A DNA stretch of 64,000 nt from the NCBI RefSeq assembly GCF_050483325.1, contig NZ_JBCMYF010000006.1, positions 192,429 through 256,428 on the forward strand, read 5' to 3'. Source of the stretch: Bacillus_P idriensis_A (lineage in GTDB: Bacteria; Bacillota; Bacilli; Bacillales; Bacillaceae). Each line of letters begins with the position of its first letter. The first letter of the stretch is position 1. Of this stretch, positions 1 to 8,752 are shown one piece after another. The notes under the pieces are model-generated. The model saw only the letters and a program-made list of their open reading frames with translations, was not told the origin of the DNA and searched no databases. The position numbers and the translations under genes were made by a program.

Positions 1-929
1 ATATGGCTTTGGCAAACAGCAATGCTTTTACAAATGCCCTCACTGCCGATGAAGAATTTACAGAAACGGTTTTGGAACCTGGAAATGAATCTAAAAAAAT
101 TGTTGTGCTTGAAGTAAATGGAGTTATTCAGGATACAGGGGAAAATGTTACCTCCTTTTTTGAAACAGCAGGCTATCAGCATCAGCAATTTTTAGATATG
201 ATTGATGCTGCTGCGAAAGATAAAAGTGTCCGCGGCATAATGCTGAAAGTGAATTCTCCGGGCGGGGGAGTCGTTGAAAGTGCGGAAATACATAAGCATT
301 TAATTGAAGCAAAAGAAAAACATAAGAAAAAAATCTATGTTTCTATGGGCACAACCGCTGCCTCCGGAGGATATTATATCTCAGCTCCAGCTGATAAGAT
401 CTATGCGGCTCCCGATACTTTGACTGGATCATTAGGTGTTATTATGCAGGGGATTAACTACAGCGGTCTTGCAGAGAAGTACGGCGTGAAATTTGAAACA
501 GTTAAAAGCGGAGAATTTAAAGACATCATGTCTCCTGCGCGCGAAATGACGCCTGAAGACAGAGAAATTCTGCAGACTATGGTTAATAATGCATATCAGG
601 GCTTTGTTGATGTGATTGCAGATGGACGAGGATTGTCTGACGGTGAAGTCCGGAAACTTGCTGATGGCCGGATTTATGATGGCCGCCAGGCAAAGGATTT
701 AAACTTAATTGATGAACTGGGCTACTCAGATGATGCTTTAAAAGGAATGAAAAAAGATTTGAAAATAGAAGGTGCTCACGTTGTTGAATATGAAACAAGT
801 GCAGGGCTCGATTCGCTGCTTGCTCTCGGTGCCAATAAAGTGTTCAGCGAAGAGTTTGAGCTGATGGGATTATACCGCTTTTTCTCACAATCGAATTCAC
901 CCCGTATGATGTACTTGTATTCAGAATAA
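1..929 (+). CDS. sppA: Signal peptide peptidase SppA (5' truncated by window edge)
   Basis: Membrane serine protease of the S49 family that degrades remnant signal peptides; in Bacillus it also contributes to lantibiotic resistance. The reading frame is open at the left edge (first full codon at base 3), so the N-terminal membrane anchor lies outside the window; 308 residues are visible against about 335 in B. subtilis. The Ser/Lys dyad is visible as the Ser of TAASGGYY (visible residue 121) and the Lys of GEFKDIMSP (visible residue 173). Their 52-residue spacing equals that of B. subtilis Ser147/Lys199. The next gene follows after a 15-nt gap, so the two are probably co-transcribed. Confidence 0.95.
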   Translation, partial: MALANSNAFTNALTADEEFTETVLEPGNESKKIVVLEVNGVIQDTGENVTSFFETAGYQHQQFLDMIDAAAKDKSVRGIMLKVNSPGGGVVESAEIHKHLIEAKEKHKKKIYVSMGTTAASGGYYISAPADKIYAAPDTLTGSLGVIMQGINYSGLAEKYGVKFETVKSGEFKDIMSPAREMTPEDREILQTMVNNAYQGFVDVIADGRGLSDGEVRKLADGRIYDGRQAKDLNLIDELGYSDDALKGMKKDLKIEGAHVVEYETSAGLDSLLALGANKVFSEEFELMGLYRFFSQSNSPRMMYLYSE

Positions 930-944
930 GAGGAGGTTTTGCAA

Positions 945-1460
945 ATGGATGCTACGTATGAAGATGGACATAACCACGAGCAGCCTCTTCAGAGAATAGA
1001 AGAAAGCCAACAAGTAATGAATGTTCATTACGCAGGCTTCTGGCTCCGGTTTTGGGCTTATTTAATTGATTTAATTGTGATTGGAAGCGTAAATCGCATC
1101 GTCTTTCATCCTATATTCACATGGCTTGAGATTCCGACATCAGACAATTTCATTTTCTCCCCTATCCAAATTTGTACAGCAGTCTCTTTCTATCTGTACT
1201 TCGTCTTCATGACGAAGTACCTGGGGCAGACATTGGGAAAAATGGTATTCGGGCTTAAGGTCATATCCCTTAAGAACGAAAAGCTGTCGTGGAGCACTGT
1301 GTTATTCAGAGAGCTGATTGGACGTTTCATTTCTAAATTCACTTGGATTGGCTATGCTGTTACTGCTTTTACGCCTAAAAAGCAAGGAGTCCATGACCTC
1401 TTTGCAGATACATCTGTCATAACGGAATATTTGAAAAAAAATGAACCTGCTGCCGAATAA
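945..1460 (+). CDS. yteJ: RDD family membrane protein YteJ
   Basis: Small integral membrane protein of the RDD family, of unknown molecular role, found next to sppA in Bacillus. A charged N-terminal tail of about 30 residues is followed by the RDD signature (Arg35 in GFWLRFWAYLIDL with Asp42) and about three hydrophobic segments. I chose ATG 945 because an AGGAGG box at 931-936 is 8 nt upstream; an in-frame TTG at 939 is too close to that box. In B. subtilis the neighbouring pair SppA-YteJ acts in lantibiotic resistance, and the adjacency here suggests the same partnership. A strong terminator overlaps the stop codon. Confidence 0.9.
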   Translation: MDATYEDGHNHEQPLQRIEESQQVMNVHYAGFWLRFWAYLIDLIVIGSVNRIVFHPIFTWLEIPTSDNFIFSPIQICTAVSFYLYFVFMTKYLGQTLGKMVFGLKVISLKNEKLSWSTVLFRELIGRFISKFTWIGYAVTAFTPKKQGVHDLFADTSVITEYLKKNEPAAE

Positions 1461-1485
1461 TGGCCGCAGGTTTATTTTTTTTTTT
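1444..1485 (+). terminator. Rho-independent terminator after yteJ
   Basis: AACCTGC (1444-1450) pairs with GCAGGTT (1466-1472), with an inner GCC/GGC extension, followed by a long T run. The hairpin starts inside the last codons of yteJ. Confidence 0.85.
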
Positions 1486-1523
1486 GAGGGTGATAATGAA
1501 AGATTGAAAGGTTGTGAAGAAAG

Positions 1524-2219
1524 GTGTTATGGATCTGGATTAGTGCATGTGCCCTTTTTTTGTTCTTTCTTTTCCTTATTTTCATGAAAATAACGGTGAT
1601 TTTTGATTTGAAACATATCGGAGACGATGATGAAATAAAAATCAAGCTGAAAGCTGTGTTCGGGCTGCTGAAGTATACCATCAAGATCCCTCTCGTAAAA
1701 GTAGATCCGAATGGGCCGAATCTTATTTTAAAAGAAGAGAAAAAAATGGGTGAGACAAGTAAGCCTGAAGAAAAAAATGAAAAAATTTCACCTGATGATT
1801 TTTTAACCAGTATAAAAGATGTCAAAGAGCTGACGGAGCATATTGTTCATTTACACGCCATCATTCGAAAATTTTTAAAAAAAGTGCAAGTTGTTAAATT
1901 TGAATGGCGTTCTCAAATCGGAACAGGAGATGCTGCAGCAACAGGCATGCTTATTGGTCCGGGCTGGACAATAAAAGGTGCCGCGATAGCGATTATAAGC
2001 ACCTACATGAAGCTTAAAATCCGGCCAATCTTATCAATAGAGCCGAATTTTTATCAAAAGAGTTCTAAAACAATCCTTACATGTATGCTTCACTTTCGAA
2101 CAGGGCATGCTATTGTAGCGGGATTACGCTTGCTCAAATATTGGAGAGGCGGACGTCCAACCTTTATTAATCAGCAACTTTCTTTTCTTTCTAAAGAAGA
2201 GAAAAATAAACCAGCATAG
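1524..2219 (+). CDS. ytfI: DUF2953 domain membrane protein YtfI
   Basis: Protein of unknown function whose gene precedes ytfJ in many Bacillus genomes. One N-terminal transmembrane helix (about residues 2-22) is followed by a lysine-rich soluble region and a C-terminal conserved stretch containing WRSQIGTGDAAATGM, typical of DUF2953. The predicted start is GTG at 1524; an upstream in-frame TTG is followed at once by a stop, so no longer N-terminus is possible. It ends 15 nt before ytfJ, which implies an operon. Because YtfJ is needed for normal germination, a sporulation role is plausible but is inference. Confidence 0.85.
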   Translation: MLWIWISACALFLFFLFLIFMKITVIFDLKHIGDDDEIKIKLKAVFGLLKYTIKIPLVKVDPNGPNLILKEEKKMGETSKPEEKNEKISPDDFLTSIKDVKELTEHIVHLHAIIRKFLKKVQVVKFEWRSQIGTGDAAATGMLIGPGWTIKGAAIAIISTYMKLKIRPILSIEPNFYQKSSKTILTCMLHFRTGHAIVAGLRLLKYWRGGRPTFINQQLSFLSKEEKNKPA

Positions 2220-2234
2220 AGGAGGCTACGTGTC

Positions 2235-2708
2235 ATGAGTGATCATCCGATTCAAGGACTTATGAAAACAGCTATGGAAAACCTGAAACAAATGATTGAT
2301 GTAAACACAATCATTGGTGATCCTGTAGAAACACCAGATGGCAGCGTCATTTTAACAGTTTCAAAAGTTGGTTTTGGATTTGCAGCTGGCGGAAGTGAAT
2401 TTAATGCCTCAGGCCATGAGGAAAAAACTCATACCGGAACAGGTGCAGGAGGATCATCGGGAGGCCAGAAGCTGCCTTTTGGCGGCGGAAGCGGCGGCGG
2501 TGTCTCCATTACTCCAATCGCTTTTTTAATTGTCGGAACAAATGGCATCAAAATGCTGCATTTAGATGAAAGCACGCATTTATATGAAAAGATTCTTGAT
2601 ACTGCTCCCCAGGCGGTAGAAAAAATTCAGGGGATTTTCAAGAAAAATCGGAGTAACAGCAATCATCAGCAGCAAAATCATCAGCAAAAAGAAGATTTTG
2701 ATATTTAA
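2235..2708 (+). CDS. ytfJ: Sporulation protein YtfJ (GerW family)
   Basis: Spore protein of the GerW family; in B. subtilis ytfJ is expressed in the forespore and mutants germinate poorly. The 157-residue protein has a conserved N-terminus (QMIDVNTIIGDPVETPDGSV), a glycine-rich central stretch (about residues 70-95) and a final hydrophobic TPIAFLIVG segment followed by a Gln/Asn/His-rich tail. Start ATG 2235 has a GAGGAGG box. A hairpin with a short T run at 2715-2745 probably ends the ytfI-ytfJ transcript. Confidence 0.92.
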   Translation: MSDHPIQGLMKTAMENLKQMIDVNTIIGDPVETPDGSVILTVSKVGFGFAAGGSEFNASGHEEKTHTGTGAGGSSGGQKLPFGGGSGGGVSITPIAFLIVGTNGIKMLHLDESTHLYEKILDTAPQAVEKIQGIFKKNRSNSNHQQQNHQQKEDFDI

Positions 2709-2714
2709 TAACAG

Positions 2715-2745
2715 GCGCCTGTCATTCATTGACTGGCGTTTTTAA
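2715..2745 (+). terminator. Probable terminator after ytfJ
   Basis: CGCC-T-GTC pairs with GAC-T-GGCG around the loop ATTCATT, followed by TTTTT. An alternative 12-bp palindrome ACAGGCGCCTGT overlaps the left arm. Confidence 0.6.
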
Positions 2746-2818
2746 TAGGCAATCAATTCTGGAACATTTATTTCCCTGATAATAATTTAAATATTTTGTA
2801 AATGAACAGGCGTAAACA

Positions 2819-2847
2819 TTGCAAACGCGGTCGAATCAAGCTATATT
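2819..2847 (+). promoter_or_regulatory. Sigma-A-like promoter of tpx
   Basis: TTGCAA (2819-2824), a 17-nt spacer and TATATT (2842-2847) lie about 37 nt before the tpx start codon. Confidence 0.6.
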
Positions 2848-2883
2848 TACACTGTACATACTTATTAGGGAGGAGTTTTTTTT

Positions 2884-3384
2884 ATGGCATCTATTACATT
2901 TAAACAAAATCCGGTTACTCTTATCGGCAACGAGGTAAAAGTTGGAGATGCGGCACCGGATTTCACAGTGCTTGCAAATGATATGTCTGAAGTTTCATTA
3001 TCTGACTCTAAAGGACAGGTCCGAATCCTATCTGTCGTTCCTTCTATTGATACAGGGGTATGCGATGCGCAAACACGCCGTTTCAATGAAGAAGCAGCTA
3101 AATTGGATAACTTAAAAGTATTAACTGTCAGTGCAGACCTTCCTTTTGCACAAAAGCGCTGGTGTGCAGCTAACGGCATTGAAAATGTCCAAACCGTTTC
3201 TGATCACCGTGATTTATCTTTTGGAGAAGCGTACGGTGTGCATATCCAGGAATTAAGATTATTGGCTCGTGCTGTATTTGTAGTTGACAGCAATGACAAA
3301 GTGACATACGTGGAATACGTAAGTGAAGCAACAGATCACCCGAATTACGATGCTGCAATTGAGGCTGCTAAAGCAGCAAATTGA
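2884..3384 (+). CDS. tpx: Thiol peroxidase Tpx
   Basis: Thioredoxin-dependent atypical 2-Cys peroxiredoxin that reduces hydrogen and alkyl peroxides in the cytoplasm. The peroxidatic Cys60 (SIDTGVCDAQT) and resolving Cys94 (KRWCAANG) are both present at the family spacing, and the length of 166 residues is normal. The start ATG at 2884 follows GGGAGGAG. It is monocistronic: its own promoter lies upstream and a strong terminator downstream. In B. subtilis tpx is induced by disulfide stress through Spx; no Spx site was identified here. Confidence 0.97.
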   Translation: MASITFKQNPVTLIGNEVKVGDAAPDFTVLANDMSEVSLSDSKGQVRILSVVPSIDTGVCDAQTRRFNEEAAKLDNLKVLTVSADLPFAQKRWCAANGIENVQTVSDHRDLSFGEAYGVHIQELRLLARAVFVVDSNDKVTYVEYVSEATDHPNYDAAIEAAKAAN

Positions 3385-3395
3385 TGATTGCCAAA

Positions 3396-3434
3396 AAGAA
3401 CCTCATGGCCCCAGGGCTGTGAGGTTCTTTTTTT
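3396..3434 (+). terminator. Terminator after tpx
   Basis: AAGAACCTCA pairs with TGAGGTTCTT around TGGCCCCAGGGCTG, followed by a T run. Confidence 0.9.
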
Positions 3435-3567
3435 CGAGAAGAACGGATTTGTGACCGGAACCGGACTCTTTGATTCCACTTCTCATTATATCGAACGATT
3501 TGGGTCCTCACATGAACCCTTAGTTTTCATTTTGTTTGCGAAATAAACAGGACTCGGGGTTTGTGTC

Positions 3568-3596
3568 TTGAAATATATACTGCTGATCAGTAGAAT
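3568..3596 (+). promoter_or_regulatory. Sigma-A-like promoter of ytxK
   Basis: TTGAAA (3568-3573), a 17-nt spacer and TAGAAT (3591-3596) precede the ytxK start by about 32 nt. Confidence 0.7.
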
Positions 3597-3628
3597 GAGG
3601 AATACGAACATTGAAGGAGGAAACGACC

Positions 3629-4621
3629 ATGCAAGCCGTTTCGAAAGTAGAGAAGCTGTTTAGTTTGATGAACGAATCAGCTGAATTGATTTCAAAAGAA
3701 TTAAATTGTACATATATAGAGGCAGTCGCTGAAACTGGAGAAAATTTATTTCAAGGTGAAGTTCTTCAAGAGGATATGAGCGAAATCGCCAAAAAGAATC
3801 TTGCAAAAAAATATGAACAATCTAATATTCGTTCATATGAAAAAGAAGAAATCCGCAAAGCCTTCCAGCTCGTTATCTTAAAAGGGCTTAAAGAAGGCGC
3901 CCATGCAAATCATCAAATGACACCTGATACAGTGGGCTTGTTCACTGGATATCTTGTGAATAAATTCGCTTCAAATCAAAAGGAAATCTCCATTCTTGAT
4001 CCTGCAGTAGGGACAGGGAATTTATTAACTGCCGTTTTAAATCATTTGAAACAAGAGCATACCGAAAGCTTCGGTGTGGAAGTGGATGATCTTCTTATTA
4101 AGCTTGCTTTTTTAAATGCAAACCTGGGAGAGCACTCCGTTCAGTTTTACAATCAGGATTCACTCGAACCCCTGTACATTGATCCAGTCGATTATGTCAT
4201 TTGTGATTTGCCGATCGGCTATTATCCAAATGATGTTGGAGCAGACAAATTCAAACTTAAGGCAGACAGCGGACATTCATACTCCCACCATCTCTTTATT
4301 GAGCAGAGCATTAATTACACAAAAGCAGGCGGCTATCTTTTCTTTATTGTCCCAAATCATTTATTTGAATCAAAAGAAGCTCCAAAGCTGAAGGAATACT
4401 TGAAAGAACAGGTCATTGTCCAAGGACTTCTGCAGCTGCCGGAATCTCTGTTTAAAGACAAACAGCATGCTAAAAGCATTTTTATTCTGCAGAAAAAGGG
4501 AGAAGGCGCCGCAGCTCCTAAACAGGCAATGCTTGCCGAACTTCCAAAGTTCTCAGATAAAGCAGGCATGCAGTCGATAATGAAACAGCTGGACAGCTGG
4601 TTTACAGAGAATAAAAAGTAA
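3629..4621 (+). CDS. ytxK: Class I SAM-dependent methyltransferase YtxK
   Basis: N6-adenine-methyltransferase-like protein of unknown substrate, found beside ackA and tpx in Bacillus. The SAM-binding motif DPAVGTGNLL begins near residue 124 and the motif IV region reads DLPIGYYP near residue 193 instead of the NPPY of active DNA N6-adenine methyltransferases. ATG 3629 is preferred: AAGGAGG at 3614-3620 lies 8 nt upstream, and the open frame from a TTG at 3611 would contain that box. The 330-residue length matches B. subtilis YtxK. No restriction or specificity gene is nearby, so it looks like a housekeeping methyltransferase relative rather than part of an R-M system. Confidence 0.9.
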   Translation: MQAVSKVEKLFSLMNESAELISKELNCTYIEAVAETGENLFQGEVLQEDMSEIAKKNLAKKYEQSNIRSYEKEEIRKAFQLVILKGLKEGAHANHQMTPDTVGLFTGYLVNKFASNQKEISILDPAVGTGNLLTAVLNHLKQEHTESFGVEVDDLLIKLAFLNANLGEHSVQFYNQDSLEPLYIDPVDYVICDLPIGYYPNDVGADKFKLKADSGHSYSHHLFIEQSINYTKAGGYLFFIVPNHLFESKEAPKLKEYLKEQVIVQGLLQLPESLFKDKQHAKSIFILQKKGEGAAAPKQAMLAELPKFSDKAGMQSIMKQLDSWFTENKK

Positions 4622-4630
4622 AATTCATAA

Positions 4631-4661
4631 AGGAAAGGCCGATGGCGGTCTTTCCTTTTTC
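4631..4661 (+). terminator. Terminator after ytxK
   Basis: AAAGGAAAGGCC pairs imperfectly with GGTCTTTCCTTT, followed by further T residues. Confidence 0.75.
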
Positions 4662-4694
4662 CTGCTGAAAAATCAGAATTAAATGAATATACCC

Positions 4695-4708
4695 TGTAAA
4701 CGATTGCA
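4695..4708 (+). promoter_or_regulatory. Catabolite-responsive element (cre) upstream of ackA
   Basis: TGTAAACGATTGCA matches the CcpA consensus TGWAANCGNTNWCA at all but one position. It lies upstream of the likely -35 region, the arrangement used for CcpA activation of ackA in B. subtilis, rather than over the promoter as in repression. Confidence 0.75.
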
Positions 4709-4722
4709 TGCCGCAAATGTAC

Positions 4723-4751
4723 TTGAAATGTCTGACATGCAATGTTTAAAT
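4723..4751 (+). promoter_or_regulatory. Possible ackA promoter
   Basis: TTGAAA (4723-4728), a 17-nt spacer and TTAAAT (4746-4751). This places the cre centre about 55 nt before the expected transcription start. The -10 match is only moderate, so the assignment is tentative. Confidence 0.4.
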
Positions 4752-4859
4752 GAGAAAGTCAGATAATATTCGGGTTCATTTGTAAAGAATAAGGAAGAGA
4801 ACGATTTCTTATTTTTTAAATAGGCAAAGTGCTTTATATAAAAAGGAGCGGTAAACATA

Positions 4860-6047
4860 ATGGCAAAAGTAATTGCAATTAATGCAGGGAGCTCTTCTTT
4901 GAAGTTCCAATTATTCGAAATGCCGGCTGAGGACGTATTAACAGCTGGGCTTGTAGAACGCATCGGTTTAGATCAAGCAGTATTCACAATCTCAGTAAAT
5001 GGAGAAAAAATTACAGAAACGACTGATATTCCAGATCATGCAGTTGCTGTTAAAATTCTTCTTTCAAAATTAACTGAGCTTGGAATTATCAAATCCTTGG
5101 ATGAAATCGAAGGGATTGGCCACCGTGTTGTTCACGGCGGCGAAAAATTCGATGATTCTGTTCTGATTACATCAGAAACACTGAAAGAAATTGAAGAGCT
5201 TTCAGAACTTGCGCCTCTTCATAACCCGGCAAATGTTGTCGGCATCAAGGCTTTTAAAGAGGTTCTTCCAAACGTGCCTGCAGTAGCTGTGTTTGATACA
5301 GCTTTTCATCAGACAATGCCGGATCAATCTTTCTTATACAGTCTTCCTTACGAGTACTATGAGAAATTCGGCATCCGTAAATACGGCTTCCACGGAACAT
5401 CTCACAAGTATGTTTCAGAAAGAGCGGCTGAATTATTAGGCCGTCCAATTGAACAGCTTCGCCTTATTTCCTGCCATTTAGGAAACGGTGCAAGTATTGC
5501 TGCTATTGAAGGCGGTAAATCCATTGATACGTCTATGGGTTTTACACCACTTGCTGGCGTGGCAATGGGTACACGTTCAGGAAATATTGACCCAGCTTTA
5601 ATTCCATTCATCATGGAAAAAACAGGTCATTCGGCAATTGAAGTATTGGACATTTTAAACAAAAAATCCGGTCTGCTTGGAATTTCAGGGTTATCATCAG
5701 ACCTTCGCGACATCACAAAAGCTGCAGAAGAAGGCAACGATCGTGCAAGAACTTCATTAGAAGTATTCGCAAGCAGAATCCATAAATATATCGGATCTTA
5801 TGCAGCGCGCATGTCCGGTGTAGATGCGATTATCTTCACTGCCGGAATCGGTGAAAACAGTATCGACATTCGTGAACGTGTCCTTCGCGGTTTAGAATTT
5901 ATGGGTGTATACTGGGATCCTGCTCTTAATCAGGTCCGCGGCGAAGAGGCGTTCGTAAGCTATCCTCACTCACCTGTAAAAGTCATCATTATTCCTACAA
6001 ATGAGGAAGTTATGATTGCCCGCGATGTTGAGCGTATTGCTAAATAA
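4860..6047 (+). CDS. ackA: Acetate kinase
   Basis: Converts acetyl phosphate and ADP to acetate and ATP, the last step of overflow metabolism; it also sets the cellular acetyl-phosphate level. ASKHA-fold family motifs are all visible: INAGSSSLKFQLF at the N-terminus, VFDTAFHQTMP, GFHGTSHKYVS, CHLGNGASI and FTAGIGENS. Length of 395 residues equals the B. subtilis enzyme. ATG 4860 follows AAAGGAGCGG. It is monocistronic with an upstream cre site and a strong downstream terminator, so CcpA activation under glucose excess is expected. Confidence 0.98.
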   Translation: MAKVIAINAGSSSLKFQLFEMPAEDVLTAGLVERIGLDQAVFTISVNGEKITETTDIPDHAVAVKILLSKLTELGIIKSLDEIEGIGHRVVHGGEKFDDSVLITSETLKEIEELSELAPLHNPANVVGIKAFKEVLPNVPAVAVFDTAFHQTMPDQSFLYSLPYEYYEKFGIRKYGFHGTSHKYVSERAAELLGRPIEQLRLISCHLGNGASIAAIEGGKSIDTSMGFTPLAGVAMGTRSGNIDPALIPFIMEKTGHSAIEVLDILNKKSGLLGISGLSSDLRDITKAAEEGNDRARTSLEVFASRIHKYIGSYAARMSGVDAIIFTAGIGENSIDIRERVLRGLEFMGVYWDPALNQVRGEEAFVSYPHSPVKVIIIPTNEEVMIARDVERIAK

Positions 6048-6057
6048 AAATTTATTA

Positions 6058-6096
6058 ACAAAAAGACAGTCATCGTTGATGACTGTCTTTTTGTTG
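6058..6096. terminator. Terminator after ackA (symmetrical)
   Basis: ACAAAAAGACAGTCATC pairs with GATGACTGTCTTTTTGT around GTT, giving A and T flanks that would work on either strand. Confidence 0.9.
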
Positions 6097-6150
6097 TCTT
6101 CCTTTCTTAAAGCTGCATTAGTGGAATGTCATATTTTTGGCACAATATAT

Positions 6151-6319
6151 AGAAAAGCGAACCGACTGGCCAGACCCGAAAGACAGATAAGGATTCGGAA
6201 GAAAGGTTGCCTTTACTGACGAATCTGTTCTGGCTGAGGGGGTAGGAGGTGGAGCTAGACAATAAGAAAAGCGGAACCGGCCGTTCAGACCCGAATCTGT
6301 TCAAGAGGCTGGGATGGGG
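6151..6319 (-). repeat. Intergenic repeat locus A: one full unit plus one deleted unit
   Basis: Read on the minus strand, a partial unit (6319-6265) without the central hairpin is followed by a full unit (6264-6151). The full unit starts with TTGTCTAGCTCC and ends in GGTTCGCTTTTCT. Its central hairpin uses GATTCG/CGAATC plus AAAGG/CCTTT, different bases from the GGATCC-type copies elsewhere but still paired. It fills most of the 336-bp gap between ackA and the antiporter gene. Confidence 0.85.
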
Positions 6320-6383
6320 AGTTAAACCCATTCCGCAAATTATGATTTCTTTAATAATTGCTTGAAAGGAAGGAGCAATCTGT

Positions 6384-7799
6384 TTGGATAACGCCTGGCT
6401 TTCACTTGTTCCATTTATTATCGTTATTGCCTTGTCAATATGGCTTAAAGAAATATTGCCCGGACTCGTACTCGGTCTGCTTGCAGGCTCATTTATTGTA
6501 AATCCTGATCTCCTGGGAGGACTTGAGGAAGTCCTGAATTATGTCTTGAAAACGCTGTCAGATGATACAAATATGAAAATTATCGGTTTTCTGTATTTGT
6601 TTGGCGGGTTAGTCGGAATGATGAAAATATCCGGAGGAATTAAAGGGTTCTCCGAGTGGGTCGGGAAGAAAGTAAAGTCAGAAAGGGGACTGCTCAGCAT
6701 TATTTGGCTGTCTTTGCCTTTCACCTTCATGATGCCGATGTTCAGAATTATGATGATTGGTCCTGTAATCAAATCATTGATGGAAAAAAGCGAGCTGTCG
6801 AAACAAAAAGTTGGGTTTACGATGGATGTATCAACTGCATCAACGATCGTACTTTTGCCTGCAGGTACAGCATTTACTGGTTTTATGCTTTCACTGGTAG
6901 AGGGCGGAATTGAAAGAAATCAGCTGGACCTCGCTCCATATGGGATTTTCCTCTCAAGCATACCTTTTAATTTCTTTGCGATTGTCATGCTTGTGCTTGG
7001 ATTGATCAGCACCTTCAGAATACCCAAAAAACAAAGCCGTGCTAAAAATGAAAAGGCAGCGGAAGAAGAACATCCCTATCATGGAATTGGTCTTAAGCAG
7101 GAGCTTGAAGAAGTTAAAGCCGAGCCTTGGCATTTAATTGTTCCTTTATTTTTTCTTCTAGGACTGTCTATGTTTCTTCTTTGGCAGGATGGTACAGAAA
7201 AGGGCGGAAATACAGTATTTCAGGCTTTTGCAAAAGCAGATGCGACCTTTGTTATGCTGCTTGCGGTTTTCTTGACACTGGTGATTACTTTCCTGTTTTA
7301 CGGCATTCGCCGTGTCCCGCTGAAAGAAACTCTTTACCATTTTTATGATGGAGGCAATCAGATGATGCAGGCAATCATCCTCCTCATTCTAGTATGGGCC
7401 CTTTCTCTTTCAGCCGAGGATATTGGTTTTTCTGATTTCATCAGTTCGACGCTCGGAAATGTTCTGCCTGCTTCCTTCGTACCGGCCATTATCTTTTTGC
7501 TTGGATCTGCTGTCGGTTACTTTATTGGGTCCTCCTGGGGGACATGGGGGATATTTATGCCGCTTGGAATAACACTTGCTGCAGCTTCAGGAGCTTCCAT
7601 TCCGCTTACAGTGGGTGCAGTATTTGCAAGCGGGGCATTTGGCGCCATGACCTCACCGCTTGGAGACACTACCATTACTACAGCTTCTATCCTCGGTATG
7701 CCTGTAGTAGAGTATGCCCGTTATAAATTGAAATTTACCGCAATCGGCTGTGCCGCCGCTGCTGTATTATATGTGGCAGCTGGTTTTTTACTGAACTAA
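6384..7799 (+). CDS. NhaC-family Na+/H+ antiporter-like membrane protein
   Basis: Polytopic transporter with about 11-12 hydrophobic segments across 471 residues. It fits the NhaC antiporter family by length, by the repeated LPGLVLGLLAGS and SSWGTWGIFMPLG motifs, and by the polar membrane motif SPLGDTTITTASI near residue 430. The likely role is exchange of Na+ (or another small ion or organic acid) for protons; substrate cannot be fixed from sequence. Start is TTG 6384, with AAGGAAGGAG 9 nt upstream. It is not part of the conserved B. subtilis order between ackA and moaB and is bordered by repeat locus A. Confidence 0.75.
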   Translation: MDNAWLSLVPFIIVIALSIWLKEILPGLVLGLLAGSFIVNPDLLGGLEEVLNYVLKTLSDDTNMKIIGFLYLFGGLVGMMKISGGIKGFSEWVGKKVKSERGLLSIIWLSLPFTFMMPMFRIMMIGPVIKSLMEKSELSKQKVGFTMDVSTASTIVLLPAGTAFTGFMLSLVEGGIERNQLDLAPYGIFLSSIPFNFFAIVMLVLGLISTFRIPKKQSRAKNEKAAEEEHPYHGIGLKQELEEVKAEPWHLIVPLFFLLGLSMFLLWQDGTEKGGNTVFQAFAKADATFVMLLAVFLTLVITFLFYGIRRVPLKETLYHFYDGGNQMMQAIILLILVWALSLSAEDIGFSDFISSTLGNVLPASFVPAIIFLLGSAVGYFIGSSWGTWGIFMPLGITLAAASGASIPLTVGAVFASGAFGAMTSPLGDTTITTASILGMPVVEYARYKLKFTAIGCAAAAVLYVAAGFLLN

Positions 7800-7897
7800 T
7801 CAGCTGATAAACACTTAATAAGACAAATGAACGTGCACGATTGAATGTGATATAATTGAAGGAATAATGGAGATGTCTGGAAACAGGAGGAAGGAAT

Positions 7898-8752
7898 ATG
7901 ACGCTTTCAAATCGGGAAAGTCAGCTTCTTGCAGAAATACAAGAGTGGGAACAGCGATTAGGGGAGGACTTTCGATCAGATTTCGGCCGTACATATGATA
8001 AATGGCTAAATCGAAAGCTTAACGGGATTCCTGAGCCAATTAAACGGAAATTTTTTGATAAGCTTGACGATATTCTCTTTCATTTGCATTCTTTCATTCA
8101 GAATTCGCATGTGCAGCATGATGCAAGACAGCAGCTGCTCATGACGGCAAAAACGTTTGATGAAGACATTCATCAAATATATGACCTGAAAAAACTAAGT
8201 GTGGATCAGCTGCACTACATTTCAGACTTGCAATTGTCCAAGCATCGGCTTTATTCATTCGTTCAAGGCGGCTTAGCGGGAACAGGCGGATTTCTATTAA
8301 TGGGAATTGATCTGCCGGCTCAAATGCTGCTGAATCTGCGTGCTGTTCAAATGACGGCTCTAAGCTATGGATATGAAGTGAATTCTCCTTTTGAAATGAT
8401 GACATCTTTAAAAGTTTACCATGCGGCGCTGCTGCCCAAGCATCTGCGCTATAAGCAATGGGCGGCGCTGTCAGAGGATCTTAGAAATCAAGATGAAAAT
8501 CCGTTTTTTTATGATGGAGAAGACAAGCTTGCCAATCAGGCGAGCATTGATCACTTAATAAAACAGCTTGTTAAAGTCTCGGTTATTTCCATGCTGCGCA
8601 AAAAGATGATTGGCGGTATTCCCTTGATCGGCATGGCCATAGGTGCCGGAATCAATTACCAGCTGACAAGACAAATAACTGACTTTGCCCATCAATATTA
8701 CCGCTACAGGCTGCTGCTTGAAAAAAAGGATGCCGATTATGAGTTCTATTGA
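7898..8752 (+). CDS. EcsC family protein
   Basis: Protein of 284 residues assigned to the EcsC family, whose biochemical function is unknown. A hydrophilic N-terminal half with helical, charged segments precedes a glycine-rich hydrophobic stretch (FVQGGLAGTGGFLLMGIDLP, about residues 126-145), a helical LLNLRAVQMTALSYGYE segment and a final hydrophobic GGIPLIGMAIGAGINY near the C-terminus, all typical of EcsC-like proteins. Start ATG 7898 has an AGGAGG box. The gene overlaps the start of moaB by 14 nt, so the two are translated from one message. Confidence 0.8.
   Translation: MTLSNRESQLLAEIQEWEQRLGEDFRSDFGRTYDKWLNRKLNGIPEPIKRKFFDKLDDILFHLHSFIQNSHVQHDARQQLLMTAKTFDEDIHQIYDLKKLSVDQLHYISDLQLSKHRLYSFVQGGLAGTGGFLLMGIDLPAQMLLNLRAVQMTALSYGYEVNSPFEMMTSLKVYHAALLPKHLRYKQWAALSEDLRNQDENPFFYDGEDKLANQASIDHLIKQLVKVSVISMLRKKMIGGIPLIGMAIGAGINYQLTRQITDFAHQYYRYRLLLEKKDADYEFY

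Noticed and set aside
3629..4621. YtxK as the modification enzyme of a restriction-modification system
   Set aside because: No restriction or specificity gene is adjacent, motif IV is atypical, and the gene sits in the conserved Bacillus order.
6151..6319. Insertion sequence or transposase remnant
   Set aside because: No transposase-like reading frame, and no flanking target-site duplication could be identified; the unit is too short to encode an enzyme.
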